64,000 nt of DNA from Ascaris suum (GCA_013433145.1 CM024178.1:4201260-4265259), one strand, 5' to 3'; positions 25,656 to 40,351 are shown, counted from the stretch's first letter. The notes: a model not told the origin generated them from the sequence alone. Translations and numbers: made by a program.

Positions 25656-27417
25656 CAACGTATTTACTTCAGAGGTGATCTCTTCCTCAAGTGCCATTCT
25701 GCATCGGATTTGTTGTATCGGAATTCATGTATGCAATTGTGGTTGATATGTTAAACAGAATATTTCGTATTGCTTTGGGAATTGTTGCAGATATCTTCAG
25801 TGAATCCAGCCGAAGACTCTGATGTGCATAAAAATTACATCGTGTGCTGGTGTAATCTTAAAAAATTGTGAATGTTTGTTTGACTTATTAGAGGCTCCTA
25901 AGCAGAAGGTATTGATTGCATGATCGATTATTTGCGTTAAAAGGATCTTCTTGAGGTGTCTATAAAGGGCGTTGATGGCGCAAATATCCATAACGCAAAT
26001 TTTCAAGCATTGTTGTCGCTGCTATGAGTTCCCTAAGCACTAGAGCTAATAATTTTCTGAGTGCTGATTTGAGCTACGTATAAATGGAGGTTGTCATTTG
26101 TTTTGTGGCCATAATCGCTATTTATGTTTTGCTGGTGCCGTTGAGACAATGTTCGTTTCAAGTTGCCGCCCCGTGTGGATAAAATCTATCGCCATTTAAT
26201 TTGATTTTTTTTGGCAACCGTAAATGTGCAGATTGCATTTTTCAGTTGGGGTTTATTGTAGCAGTCGGCTAACGTCTCTTCTTTCGTTGCGACAGTTCCA
26301 TTCCGATTTCCCATTAAAGTTGCTTACTTGCCTCTGCAATTGCAATCATTTTCGACGAACTTTGCCAACGAACGTTTTTGAGTTTGGTGATGCCAAAAAT
26401 GGTGCTTTTAGAACGCTGAAAGTACTGCCCTCACTTCAGCCACTTTCTCCACTCCACTCCAAAAGTTTCACTGCTCTAAACTCGGCATTCTTGAAGTCAT
26501 AGGCGTTAGAGTTTGCGCAACAGCTGGATTGGTGGTATTTAAACAAATAATCGGACAACTGAGGTTCTATTGCAAACCGAGATTTTGGTAAGTTCCTAGC
26601 GGTTGAAATTCAGTTTTCATTTTTCTAATTGTAAACAACTCTGACTTTTAGCAGAATACTTCCGAATCGGTATTGACAATTTAAAAAAAAATTGTATTTC
26701 TGCCGAACTCATTCATTGCTTACCGCTTTCGATTATTCGTGGAGTTTCATCAGTTGCACTGTTCATAATCAAGACGCAAGGTAGTGAACGAAGATAAGAA
26801 TGCAGATAATAAAATAAAGTGCTCGATGCACTATCGGGAATCCAACTTATTACGGCGTAATTTCGGATCTTCCTCTTCGTTCTGATGATCAGAGAACACC
26901 GCCTATGTTTGCTGAAAAATTCCTCATGAAGGTCAAGTAAATGCTTATGCAGATTTCAATACATGAACTACTATGATGAACATTGTTCGCTTGCCTATTT
27001 TTGCAAATGTAGTGATGTTTATAGCTGCGAACACAGTTCCCACTGGCATAGTTGGCACCTTATCGTCTATTTCCCTCGAAAACATACCGTATTTCTTCGA
27101 ATAGAAGCCTCATATGGAGAGAAAACGTTGCTTATAGCTACGAGGAAAAAACATAGTGTAAGTTTTCTCTGAAGTCTTTTGGATTTTTGTCGCTTTTTTC
27201 TCCTTACGGCGACACGTTTCTTTACCTTAGAAGCAAGCGTTTTATGTCAGGGACGCGTGCTCAAAAGCAAGCGAACTGCTTCACTATAGACTCGGTTGGT
27301 CTGACCAGTCAGATAGCTCAATTTTGCATCGCTGATTGATTTAGCTGTCGTGTGTTGGACATTAGATGGTCCCCAAAGCTTAAAGGTAAACAAAGATTGA
27401 TGGCGGTAACGGGATGG

Positions 27418-27431
27418 TCGAACCGGTTCGA
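27418..27431. repeat. Perfect 14-bp palindrome
   Basis: TCGAACCGGTTCGA reads the same on both strands. It is followed at once by TCGGTT, so the half-site AACCG/CGGTT occurs a third time. It could be a binding site for a dimeric regulator or chance; there is no other support. Confidence 0.6.
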
Positions 27432-30400
27432 TCGGTTGAATTTTAAATGTTGGTACTTTAAAAAAAATGCTCGCGAATTTCGAGCCTAGATCTATGTGTT
27501 CCATTTCGCCATTAGAACGGCAATAATTTAACGAGTAGTGTACGTGTACTGCGATGTCCTTCATCGTCCATCCTTTGTTCTCTCGCACTCTTTGGTTCTT
27601 GAACGTTCCTCTCTCCTTTCGGCGATAATTTAGGGAAGAGATGCGACCGTGACCTCGGCACGACCACTTATGCACTTGTTGGCCAAACAATAGTGAGTGT
27701 GTTTTTGTATTTATTTCAACAAACAGAAGAGAGCCCGGCTTTGAGTAGTGCCAGCTGTGGGTCTCAATTCAGCAACCCACAACGTAGGCCCTCTTGTTTC
27801 TTTCTTTCTTTGTTAACGCTTTGGTTTCTTTGCATTTCCTACGTGCAAAATTCATTTTTCACCTGTCGTTTTATCTTTAGCAGTTTACTTTATTCACTCG
27901 ACTACGAGAATATACATTGATCTCGACTCTCGATTTATTTGATTTTATATTTCCCGATCACTGTGATCGCACAATCGATATCTTCTTCACCTTCTTTTCC
28001 TCTTCATTTTTTTCCACCATATTCGCCTTCATCGAATCGTCTGATGGTTGCTTGTGTTTCGTCCTCATCGGAATGTTTCCGCGAAAAAAATTTTACGTTC
28101 CCTTCAATACGCAGTAAATTAGAGGTGTGATGAATGATATCGACGTTCGGTGTCTGAAGGAAATTTCCGATTTTTGAACTCCACTTTGATACTAATCGAA
28201 TTAGGCGTGTGCCGATTTCTTCGTTGAACCTCGGAATTTTTTTATTATTTTTCACAGTTAAATAAAATGTAAACATTTATCGTGCGGAAAAATCTTCAAG
28301 TCGATTCGACAAATTTCTTCGGACTTTTCTCGCCGCCGCTGATGAATTTTTCTCGATTATATTTGATCGTCGAATGGGCAAAATGGGAAATGTTCGCAAA
28401 TTCACTTTTGTCGAACTACTGATATGCAGTTATATGACGAAGAAAAAGTTATGAAAAGAGGCCAGTTTTTTTGGCATAGATCCAATTTTCAGTTCCTACA
28501 AACAACAAACATTCCAACAAAAAAGAGTGAGCACACCAAGTAAAAATATTAAATGAAAACCGCTTACTCCAAAGCTGTTAAATTCATTTAGACCTTCTAT
28601 GATTTACATCGTTTTATTTCGAGTCTGTGAAAATTTGTGTGTTTTCTAAGTGAAAGCAATTTGGGCGGTTTATTTTCGAATTGAGGTGATTTAAGGCGAT
28701 TCCGTTTTTCGAGGAAGTGGAGGAGTGGAAGTAGTAGAAATTGAAGATAAGTGATCTCCTTCCCGAATAAAGGGGAAAATCAGCCCGCATATCGACGTGA
28801 AATCCCGAGGCGTTCTTAGAGGGGAAGTATCTTTACCTGAAAGAAGGTAGCGATAATGCGAATGACGGTTATTCGTAAAACTCTCTAGAACAATGAGCGG
28901 TTTCGTTTTTTAAACCGCAAAACTATAGGACTGTGTAAGTATTTGATAGGAATTACGTACGAATCGGTAAGAATGTATGAAACCAAGGTTAAATAAAGAC
29001 CTCTAAAGTGGGTCAAGTAAGTTAACATCTCCTTTCTCCTCTTCTCAACCGATGCCCTCCTTCCTCCACCTCCTCCTCCCACCTGCTCCGCAGTGGAAAT
29101 GATAGTTGTCGTCAATGTCAATGCGCTGAGCAAAAATAACGCGAACAACATTTTTTTCGTCACATGTCCTAATAAACGTATAGCGCTCCATTCCATTGAT
29201 AAAAAAGTGTTCTTGCGAACGAATAATTTTTGGATGCAGGAAAAGGCGGATTTTACGAAGGGTTTTGTGAGTGAATTATTTACTAAATTTTTGCATCCAT
29301 TCCATTTCAGCTATTATTTGATAAGTGCGCAGATGCTCGAACTTCCAATCGCGGAAATCCAACTAAGCTATAGGTTAAATAAAAAGAATAACAAATAGAA
29401 CATCTATCTCCTTGGTGATTATTTATATCTTCAGCATAAATCAAGTAAACCTTTCTCACTCCTTTTCTCAACTTCGGGGTTACAAAACATGCTATCGTCA
29501 CAAAGTAACCTTCAAGTGGCCCATTAAGTTTACAAGAATCTTTTGACAGTTATATATACTTGAAGTTTAACTGCGTTAGACAGCTGATCTCGTTGTATTT
29601 CACAACGAGTCATGCCGAAAAAAACATTTTTTTTGTACGAGCACTCGAATCGGCGTTGAAATGTAAACGCATTGTTACACACTTTTACCTTCATTTATGA
29701 AGCCATCTGGTCCAATGCGTACAAGTGCAAAAAATACGTCTCACGCTAGCTATTCTTCAGTGTTTTTCCTCTTGCTATATACACCATCCTTTGTTTGTAT
29801 ATTTCTTTGTCAAGCAATGGGATAATAGAGCCAAAACAACTCATCCTTGTATAGTCGATAATGAGGAGTCGGCTTTATTTGAAGATCAGTGCTTTGTGCT
29901 TACAGTCTGCTTGCTCTTGAAGGTGTACTGTTGTTGGCTCGTAGCAAGCAAGAGCCACAGTTGAAATTTGTCCATTTTTAGTAACTGTGCTGTTTGTATA
30001 AAGTAGTAACCTTTTTAATGTTGACTTTTGCAAGTTTCTCAGAATTTTTCCGCCAGGACGTATCTATCTAGTTTCTAAGTTTCTGTGTGACTATCGAATG
30101 GCTCCTGTTACGAATCGGAAAATCGAAAATTTTAGGAATAGAAAATAGTTTTGAGGAATTTGAGGAATGCAGCATAACTGAGGAAAAGCTCACTTTATTT
30201 ACCTGATCGTGAGGTATGTGGGCTATCCTATGGTCATTTAAAGGAACCATAAAATTCCTAATCCAATTTTACGACGCATCCAATGATTAGAGCAAAAATT
30301 TTCGCCAGAAATTTTGTTAATCAACTGGACAATTGGAAAAACATTTGCATTATTGAGCTTTTATTTTTAATTTTTTGATTTTCTGTTCGAGTGGCTCATT

Positions 30401-32187
30401 AAATATACAGAATAAAAAAGAGCCAATATGGTACCCATCTGTCTAGCATGCTTCTTTTTTTTTGACGAATAGAATCATTGCATATGACGAGTTTGCAAGT
30501 GATTAAAGTTGCATTGCAATCATTAAACAGAGTTTCATTCTTTTTGCATTGCATTGCAAAAATTGTGCACTGATATACGCACGACGCTAAATCTCTAATA
30601 ACATAACTGAGCAATGAAAATACGCTGCGAAATAGCGATCCCGCAATTATTTTGGGCTATCATTCGTTTTTTTCTTCTTTTCCTTTCTATGCCCTTCATT
30701 TTGATTCAAATTCCAGCCGTTTTTTCTTCAAAATAAAACAAAGCGAACAATTATTACGGTTTTTTGCGTTCAGTATTTAGTACTTACGGACTTACACGCT
30801 CAAAAGCATTGTGCCTTTGCAGGTCTAAAATTTTGCTTCATGAAATTTATCTCGTGTTTTGAAGTATAGAATGGAAATCCGATCCCATCGATTTCTTTGT
30901 GAATAACTTCGTCATGTTTAAGCTGTATGTATTCATAGAGTTCAGGTTAATTTATGCTTAACTCTACAGCAGGTTTATTTAATATCAACGAAGTTAGCGT
31001 TAATGCCACTCCTTTTTGTTGTTTGACTTGTGTGTTGATTCAATGAGAATGTAGCATACTCTATAAAAAATGATAATGCTGTAAATGGAACGAAATTCAC
31101 TTGAGGCGTTGCTGCATGTAACCGTTGCTTTAATCGTTGAGGTGCTATATTATCGGAATCTATTGCTTTCGTAAATGTGATAGACGATAAAATTGGCTAC
31201 AAATAAATTCTCTGTAAATCGATTCAAATGTTTCGAATGATTCATTTCCTATTATAAAGGTTGCCACACGGAGGTGTACTTCAAGCACATTTCTTCTTTT
31301 TGTGTGATATTTCCTCTTTTCAGCACCCATCTATCGTTTTTCTCTTGTGAAAGAAACTTTCATTTCGCAGTATTACATATAATAGTTAGCTTGTGCTGCG
31401 TATATGAATTGTATGGTACTTGAAGAATATTATTGGAAATGAAAAAGAAAAGGGGAAAAGTAAATAAATGAAATACAGCACGTCTCTTGCTCCACCCTTT
31501 TTACCACTCCATCCTTCGTTCGGATGACACCTTAAAGTCTCAATTTTCCAAATCAGTATTTTGTTACTTAGAAAAGTCATCACCCATCAGCAATAATGAC
31601 ATTTGCCAGAAAAGGTTAGCGCCGTCCCCGATCCCAGAAACTTCAAACGGTGTTGTGCAGTGTAATGAGCGGTTGATTTGAATTGAGAGTGCTTGCCGCT
31701 CAGCAATTTCGTTATGTGTGTTCGCTAATGTGCATTCGCTGTACAGTGGTATATTGACTGCAAAACGTCTATATTGGGGGTTGCTTGGATCGTGAACTAG
31801 TACCACACGCTTTATTTTCGACTCTTCTTCTTGTAGCCGATGTACCCTTGGGAACTTCACACTTTAATTTCAGATTGCTTCCAATGCACACCGCTAATTA
31901 TGAAAAGTGCTACTTTCGAATAATTAATATGCGCTCTATGCAGACTTCAGTACAATAGGTGTGTAGCAAATGAAGTTATGTCTGTATCGGGGGATATAAA
32001 TGTTTATTTCTTTGCATATCTATCTATCCCGACATTTCGACTCACAAAGCTATTAAGCGAAAGCCATAACTGATATGATGTGCACTGTAAGGCGATCCCT
32101 TCGAATTTTGTTTCGATTAGCCACGTCCTTTACTCCTTCAACAAATATAGAACAACACGGGTTTATCAATCCCTTGCATTCATCGGA

Positions 32188-32275
32188 TGTGTGTGTGTAT
32201 GTGTGTTTGTGTGTTGTGTGTGTGCCTGTGTGTGTCCGTTTGTCTGTGTGCATATGGATGCATGTGTGGGTGTGC
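32188..32275. repeat. Imperfect (GT)n microsatellite
   Basis: About 88 bases of TGTG repeats with interruptions (TATG, TTTG, CCTG, CCGTTTG). The 90-124 codon open frames across it on both strands are repeat artefacts (Cys/Val or His/Thr runs). Confidence 0.9.
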
Positions 32276-35200
32276 AAACTCATGATAGCTTTTATCTCCT
32301 TTTTTGGCCAATCAGGATGCATTGTATTCGTCACAGAGCTATTAAATAGCAATGAGATCGAACTCCGCAAATCGCCATCTATGACAAAAAAAGTGAACCG
32401 TCGTATTTCATGGTCTTTTGGGGGAAAGGATAGATTATGTGTATTGTGAGAGGTTCATTGTTTTTAACCTTTATAAATGAATCAGTAATAAAGCGCATAC
32501 TTTTGATTACTATCTCAATTTAAAAATTTGCATATCTTGTGAAGATAACTGCTGAAGATAACAGTTAGTGTACTCTAAATGTTTCACTCATCATCTTATT
32601 TAGAAATATTATAAGTGAGGCTCGTAGTAGCACTCTATGCAGTTGGCACCATGACCATTTAAAAAGCCCTGTGGGTTATATAGAAGCTACAGGAGGAGTT
32701 TCTCATAAAGCTCTTCAATCAGAAGGCATGGCCTGCGTTGATACTCCTTGGAAACGAGCTATATGGTTTTGATCTTCAGTATGCAAATTTCTGGACCATT
32801 CAATGGTTGGGAAAGCAAGTGGGAAGTATCCAAATGGTATGCGCTTTTGTAGTTCCGTTTATCGAATAGACGCTTTCATCAGCTTTCCAATAAATAATAA
32901 TAAACGCGTCTTTTTTTGCCGTCTTTTAACCCATTAGTTAATATGCCCATCTTTTAAGCCATCAATCTGTTTAGGTGAATTTTCTGCAAGGAAGTCATTT
33001 TCACACGTCTTTACAACTTTGCCTTTTCCGGACTCACTATGTCGGAATCGTACCTATGCGTGCGTATCTTTCCGGTAATCGTGTCCCACGAGCTGTAATT
33101 TTTTTTTTCAAATTGGTGACACAATCTAAATCATGGCCTGAACCCCATCAACATTCCACGTTAGTTTAGAAATCTCGGAAGCGGTTGTGGACACTTGTAT
33201 GAGACTAAAAATTTCGATACATTTAACGTGCAACGACTTGAGAACGAATGTGGAAACGCATTATTTCAGCCACTTCCTGATATATATCCACATGTTTTTA
33301 ATCAAGGTCACCTAAAGTGCTACTCTATCGAGCAAAATGAATCCACTTGGTGCAAAGTGCATATAGGTGTTGTGCATTCAGGTATCCCCAATTCTTTTCG
33401 ATGACGACTTATCAACTCGAAAATTGTAAAATTGCTATAGTAAGCTCGGGATTATCAATTTGCGTAACTCTAACTTCACTAGTTTCCAAGTTGAAATTAC
33501 TAGTTAGTAAACAGACAGATGCGCACACTTACACATATGCAGGCCCGTTCTAGGTATAATAGCCTTGTGGGACACATTACAACGGGTCTTTAGAAGAGAT
33601 TTTTTAAGTCTCTGGGTTTATAGTAAAGCACATTGTTGGGCCTTACGCAATTGCTTTGAAGTATTCGTATAGCGGATGTGATCACCTGAATTCTAGAAAG
33701 CGCATAGCGCGAGTCTCTCTTTAAAAAAATCTTTGAGGGCTTCAGTGCAAAGAATTTCCAATTATCTTGAAAATGTTGGAAAATTTTCCAGTAGGAGTCA
33801 TTCGTAGAATGCATCGATCGATATGTACCCTAAAAATGAAATTTTTTGCAAGTGAGTTTGATGCAACCGCTCGCAGTGGTCTTTCAAAAAATGTACGGAT
33901 AGCCTAGCGGCGACGAAGCGATATTTTCCTTCGTTATTGCCTTTCAGCTAGGTTCACTTGCTACTGTTTAGTTGAAATGCTCGATATGAATCCCATCTAA
34001 TTTCAGGAAAATTCCCTATTGTCTTCTTTCTACGAGCGAATTGTTTATGGTGCTGTCTTTGAGAATCACGAGGAGATAACAGATAATAGAACATTGCATC
34101 GGCAGAACTACAATAAATAGATAATCCATGTTTCATGCAGTACTATGAAAACTGCGTTTAGGAAATTATCTTTTACATTAGAAGGGCTGTTTTCACTCAA
34201 AATACAGAATCGAAGAAATGAGAGAGGAGAGATTGGGGAGTGAAAGAGGAAGGGGAGAGATTCCCAACATGATTGTTGCGGGCTGGAGCAAATTTGCATT
34301 TATAGGGCACATTGGCAAGCGTGGATTTTGCATTTGCAGAAGATCCGTACGAGCGGTAATATGAGTTCAGATATGAGCGCGTTATTGTAGATGTTTTGTT
34401 ATTTGTTGGCAGCCTACAAAATGGCTGCTCCAATAGGCATCACTTCCAAAAAACACATCATGCCAGCTTTTCTGAAGCGCTTTCCCACTTAAGCGTTTCT
34501 TAAAATTTGTATTTGCGAGGTTTGCCTAATTATCGTTCTGTTTGTCTGAAATTTCAAATACAACTGCAATTATTGAAGTTTTTAGATTTGGTGTACGCAA
34601 TGAGAGGACTTTATTTCTGATTGATCCGTAAACCTGGAAAAGAATTACTAGTTACATTGTTCTCTAATGTTTGCATGTATTTTACAACCAATTTTATGCC
34701 ATCCAGATTAGATGAAAACCAAACCATCGTTTAAGGTTTATGTGTTAATGTACTAGATAAAATATGATTGTTTAATATTGCACGTGTTTTTATCGAAGCG
34801 AAGTAACGAAACTGCTTCGACTGGTGGATGGGATGCAGAAGCGAGTATTGTGCCAGCTTCACTGACACACTTCACCACTTGTTTTGTTTTATGACAATGC
34901 AGATGGTGCCGTCAATCATTGTGAAACGATAGGCACTGGTGATTGCTCAATTTGTTTAATAGAATAATGCTCGCAGAATGCCACCCCTCTTCGTCAGCTG
35001 GAGAATTCGTCTTGGATGCGGAGATGAGGGGTATGATGTCGGTCGTTTGAAAATAAATTGCTATCTGTGTCGCTTTTTTTCTGGTTGCAGAAGTCACCCG
35101 ATAAGATTGATATGGCTATCTAACTTTGTGATTCGGTTTTCTGGGTTAAAAGTGATGCAGAAATGCACCAATCATCATCAATCGTAACTCATTACCATCA

Positions 35201-38088
35201 TCTATGCGTGTGACGCGAATAATATTTCCTTTCTACTATGCTGTCGAATATTTTTTATCGGATATATAGCCCGTCGGGTAACTAAGCAACTTCCTTTTTT
35301 CTAAGATGAATAAAACAATGCCGTCTCGAGAGTGAATTTGGGCGAGACGCCTCTAACGCAAAAAAAAAAAATTATTTGGAATCGGTATTCGTCAAAACAA
35401 CGACGTATTAAATTGTCCGTTCAAAGAAAATTTTCTCTTTTAGCCAAAGTTTCCGTTCGTTTGTCGAAATTTTTACACAATATTTTTGTTACTGCAGTTT
35501 ACCACTGTTTTTTGAAATTTCCACATTGTATTTTCATCAGTTTTTTTCTAAACGAACAGCTCTCAATCTCGTTTAATTTTGGCTATTAAATAAAGAAGAA
35601 ATCGTTTAACGCGCTTTTATATTCCCTCTTTTTTCGACTCTTTTAATACTTTTTGACGATTATTAAACTAACAATCAAAAAAATTTTCCTCTCATTTGCA
35701 AAAATTTTCCTTAAAGTCGAAAGAACACTTCCTGAGATGAAATTCCAGCCCTAAATAATTCCTCATTTTCAATGTTTTCAGTTGACCTCTCACGAAATTC
35801 TCAATCGTTTGTATGAAAGGTGAACTTTCCATAATGTGGTTAAAAATTGCGAATTCCATTAATCACTAAAAAGCGAACCGCTTGCAAAACAAATTTCAAC
35901 TGTAATCTTTTCGAGAAATTTTCTTATTTCTTCGTATGTGTGAGAAAATCGATCGTAGACTGATTGATTTTAAGATTTTTTTGATCAAGCAAAATCTAAC
36001 CGCTTCGAAGGAAATAAATTAGAAAAATTTATAGAGTGGAAAATGTTGTTGAGTTTTAAGATCCGTAAAAATATGCGAGCAGAAGCAAGATTATTTTCTT
36101 TTTTTTTGCAGAGATTTAGAGACTGCGCTTAAGCGAAAGCCAACCTAGCACGAATGCTTTTCATTTTGCAATCAGTTTGACTTGTATTTGCCTCTTCCTT
36201 TCAGCCGAGAATAAATAGAAAAATGTGAGAGGAAAACTGATATGATATTCACTTTTATATCTCATTCGATCAGACTGATCGCTTATTTGAAATACTCAAA
36301 ATAGTGCCAAAAGCGTTGCATAGCGCATTTTCTTACGAAATTGACGAGCAGTAGAAATCGTCAAGTTTCTCACTTTGTTGGTCGCACTCAATGAGTTTCA
36401 AAACACATCTGGCGTGCAGGTTTTAATGGCCAATAGTGGAGGGCAGTTTTAGCAATACGGCACCTTTAAGTATAAAAAATTCGCCAAAATGCATCAGACT
36501 TTGGTTGGCTATGTCATCTACGAGCAGATAGACCTTAAGAATATCACCTAAGATCAAAAAATTACTAATTTTCTTTCATATTTCTATATTTTTATTCCTC
36601 GCTACTGCTACTTCATATTATTTTATAACTGTATTCACAGAATGCACAAATTGTGCACAGTAAGAATTTGATCTCATAAGGAATAATGAATAGTTTAAGA
36701 ACGGTAAAAATCTCTAACTTGAGAACGAGATCATCCTGGAGAAATTGTTTGAGCCTTTCAGACTGAAAGAATTCAATGATAGGAAAGAGTGGGACTCAGA
36801 AAGAAATTTTCCTTGAAAAACATCATTAATTTCTCTTCAAAAACCTCTCGGAATGTTGCATTCAATTTTTACTGAGGTACTGCTATAATAATCCATCCTA
36901 AACTTTGCAACCTCAAAGGCTAATCCTTATTACCTTCTCAGTATGCGTATAAACGTTGATATGTCTCTGCGTTGTAATCGATTGCTGCCATATATGTGAA
37001 ACAAAGATAAATTGGATTTTTTTAATCGTTTTTTTTTTTGTCTTCACCTTTTTTATTAGACTACAAATGATTTATTGGAATATTTGGGAGGATTTATTGG
37101 TTGACATGAGTTCATTCGGCGAATTAGGTATTCGTGGTGCTTCCCTCTCCCTTTCCCCTTTCTTCTTCCCCCTCCTCAAACAAATTTGATTATGGATGTT
37201 CATGTTTTGGAGCGAATGAGGGATATCCAGTTTTCTCGGGAGCTCTCAAAATCGGTAATATAAGTGACAACTGTTGTTGCTAGAAGTGAGGGCACAAGCG
37301 CGCTTGTACAGATGATATTCGAACTAGGTCAAAGACCGTTCAATTAATTCATGCAGGATATTGATGATGTTAAGAAGTCGAGAAATGTCAATAACTAAAT
37401 ACTTTAGTTACATATTGGAACGAATCTATATAACCGTTTAGATGTTTCACGAGACGAGCTAAACGGATTAAATATTGGCGTAGAAAACGTCTTTCGGAAG
37501 AGAAGTGTTGATTAAGCTAAGAGAAGAAAGAAGCATTTGATTTGAGCATTTTTACGATAGGCGTGGACACTTGTGATGTGCACACAAAAGGCTTCCTCCT
37601 CTCTACAAATGTCTCTTCTCTTCATTGGCAGTTACTCATTAACGCTTCGCCACTAGGCCTCTTTGTGAAATGTTAGTCGCTCGATGCTTTCAACCGGAAA
37701 TACACTTCATTTTGGTTTGTTCACTATTGTTTCTCTCTATATTATTCAATTATGGTAGGAAGATTTTTGGTAGTGATATTCGAAAAAGTTTAATAACCGT
37801 CTATCACGATTATTAAATGCACAAAAAATCGCGATAGAAAATTGGATATAGCGCAAATGCGTTAGCGATATACTTCAAATGTTTTGTTGAAGAAACCTCC
37901 GCTTGCAACTGGTTTTGAAAAATGCGTAGTTAATCATTTCGTCGATCGATGTTGTATTTGTTCGCATTTATTTCTTCATATAATTTGTGAGAATTTGATT
38001 TTCGGAATGCACATTTAGAAAAAAAGCACTCTGCTTTAGTGGATTATTTTACTCATCGAGGTAATTCTCTTTTATCATAGCATAACGC

Positions 38089-38122
38089 ATATATATACAT
38101 ACATACATAATACATATATATA
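38089..38122. repeat. AT/ACAT simple repeat
   Basis: Mixed (AT)n and (ATAC)n repeat, with CATACATACATA in the middle and TATATATA at the ends. Confidence 0.8.
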
Positions 38123-38519
38123 GATCGGGGACAGAGAGGGTGAAGTGAGATCACTCGAAAAGTAAGTGCGTCTCTATATCGCGACCCTAGAATTTGTGAT
38201 GTAATATGCTTGCGAATGTCACATTTGCTTAGAAATCTTCCTCCTTTCGCTGCATTTTTTTCGCAAAGAGATAGAAATCAAAAAGGATTGAAGCGAATAT
38301 TTAATAACTGATTTTTTCGATGTATAAGGAGGTGCAAAAACACTCAAAAAATAAAGCAAAATGCCCGCTGAGGGAAATATGGCAAAATTATTCTCACTAA
38401 TTCGTGAAGAAGTGAACTGGCTTCATACCGAAAATTATTAAAGAAAATGATGCATCATAAATTCTTCGCTTTCAGATTTTTGCCTGGGAGCTACAAAGAT
38501 GTTAATAGATAATAGCAAG

Positions 38520-38606
38520 GAGATGCTCCCACTGCACCTCATCCACACTCTCTTCGCTCCCCACTCCCGTCCCGTCTTCCTCTATTCCAGGTGTTCTCCC
38601 CTCTTT
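38520..38606. repeat. Pyrimidine-rich tract
   Basis: C/T-rich stretch with CTCCCC/CCCGTC words, ending near CCTCTTTCCC. It stays open in one frame and borders an acceptor-like TTTCAG, but similar tracts recur across the window outside genes, so I read it as low-complexity DNA and not as an exon. Confidence 0.5.
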
Positions 38607-39680
38607 CCCTGCGAATGATTCTACGGGCTGCGGCCGGAAATCATTGAGTAGTGTGTGTTTTGAGGACGGGCGACCGGTTCTAAACGAAATTTCTGCGCAA
38701 TTTCACCACTCACGCTGCTCTCATCGATAAATAAAAGCGGAAAAATTGGCCAGAAAAAAAAGATCTCTAATAGTGCATTTGCTTGTGATGTTCGTGTACT
38801 ATATGCCTCATTTCGTGCCAAAAATGGTTGGGCACTTCTTTCGTTTTGACGTGAAGATCGCTAAAAGCATGATATGCGATGTCAATTTTGATATCTTCTG
38901 TGTACGCAAATGAAATTTTTAGCCGCTTATTGAGAGTGAATGAGATGGTGGAAAAGATGCATTGAGCGCGTTTTAAAGTCATCTAATTTATATCTTTTTG
39001 TTACTGTTTTCTTTGCCTCGTTTATGTTGATTACTGATTAATACATCATATTGTAAACAGACTTTGTCGAATCAGTGTTTTCCATTACATGCGTGAATGT
39101 TATTCTGAAAAAAAATTGCATATTTTAGCAATACTTCGTTCTGATATCGCATTCGTCTTTTCCTGTATTCTGCAGATTTTTGCGGCCATGGCGAAGATAT
39201 TTGAAGGTGATTCAGAGATATGCATTTCTTGCAGCTTTGTAACAGATTTGCAATTTTTTGTACCGCTTGCAAAAGCATTGCACCAAAGACAAGCGTTGGA
39301 GCGGAATATTTGTTGGCGTTCAAAATTTTCCCAAAAGCACTTGAAGAGTATGGCAATTCTAATTCAACTAGGACACAAGCTCCAGAAAAAAGAAGGTCTT
39401 GGCTCGAATCCTTGTTGTTCTATTATTTTTCTCTTTGTCTCACCTCTCCTTTTACTAAAGATGAAACATAGGTGAAATTATTTAGTTATTAAATTTGCTC
39501 ATTGTTTTGATTCACATACTTCCCGTGAAAGAAAGGAATTAAATTGACGATTGAGAATATCCGAAATTACGCATGGGAACCTCTTTATTTACAATAACTA
39601 AGTCTTTTAGGGTGGCTTGCATTCGCAAAACCTCTTTCGCGTCTTATGTGCTAAAATCATCGCACAGACAACTCGCATGC

Positions 39681-39716
39681 ACAGAGACAGACAGACAGAC
39701 AGACAGACAGGTAGAC
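39681..39716. repeat. (ACAG)n microsatellite
   Basis: Seven or so near-perfect ACAG/GACA units in a row, flanked by ACAG and GTAGAC variants. Confidence 0.9.
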
Positions 39717-40351
39717 ATCGCAACAATGTGCGTTTGCGAAGGTTCACGAAACAGCGTATTGATTATGGCGGTGCATTGGTGTTATTACTATTATTGTAGG
39801 CGAGTTAAGAGAGCGAACAGTGCTTTTATTTAAGTCAAATCTCGCAAATATATAATGGAATTTTGTTATGTGTTGCATAAATCCCTCTCTATGTTAAGTC
39901 GATTTATTTCTGCGTTTTATGTCGACAGTCTCGTTGAATGGTGCGTTAACGAGTCAACAATCTATCGACGAATCCAGAAATTCGTCGACCCACAATTGCC
40001 GCTATTGACGTCATCGATCCACAAGCCTATTTCTTCCTCAATAATAATACACATCGTTTGCAAACAAGCCATTTGTGTCAATCAGCGCTTTGCATCCTCT
40101 CTTAATGATGCATGCAACTGCTCGTTGGCAAAGCCGTTACGCTTGCAACTGCTTATCGAAGAGAGGGGAGAGGGCGGAGGTTAGGATGTGGGAGAGAAGA
40201 GATGCGTGTGATGAGGTGAGAACACAATATGAAATTTCTCCCTAACCTAAAAGGTAGAATTTTTTGTTGTAGGATTAAACTCATCGATTTTTCTAACTTC
40301 ATGCATCTATATTAAGCTCTCTTTGATGCTCCACTATTGAGCCAACTTATT

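Noticed and set aside
27247..27690. 147-codon open frame on the minus strand
   Set aside because: It is the longest frame in the gap, but it matches no family I know, has no convincing acceptor or donor at its ends, and a frame of this size is close to what chance allows in 64 kb of six-frame sequence.
31564..31860. 98-codon minus-strand frame with protein-like composition
   Set aside because: No TTTCAG-type acceptor, no good donor and no recognised family. About a dozen inter-stop frames of this length are expected by chance.
32053..32449. Open frames of 89-124 codons on both strands
   Set aside because: They exist because the (GT)n repeat lacks stop codons in these frames. The proteins are runs of Cys/Val or His/Thr.
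38476..39395. Chain of phase-compatible exon-like segments (37060-37127, 38476-38590, 39235-39395) that could form a gene
   Set aside because: The middle segment is one of the window's dispersed pyrimidine tracts, and 39235-39395 is open in several frames, so phase agreement here has little weight. No family similarity. The 37060 segment (WNIWEDLLVDMSSFGELG) alone is too short to judge.
39089..39475. 128-codon frame on the plus strand
   Set aside because: A second plus frame and a minus frame are also open over the same bases, so the openness reflects composition. No family recognised.
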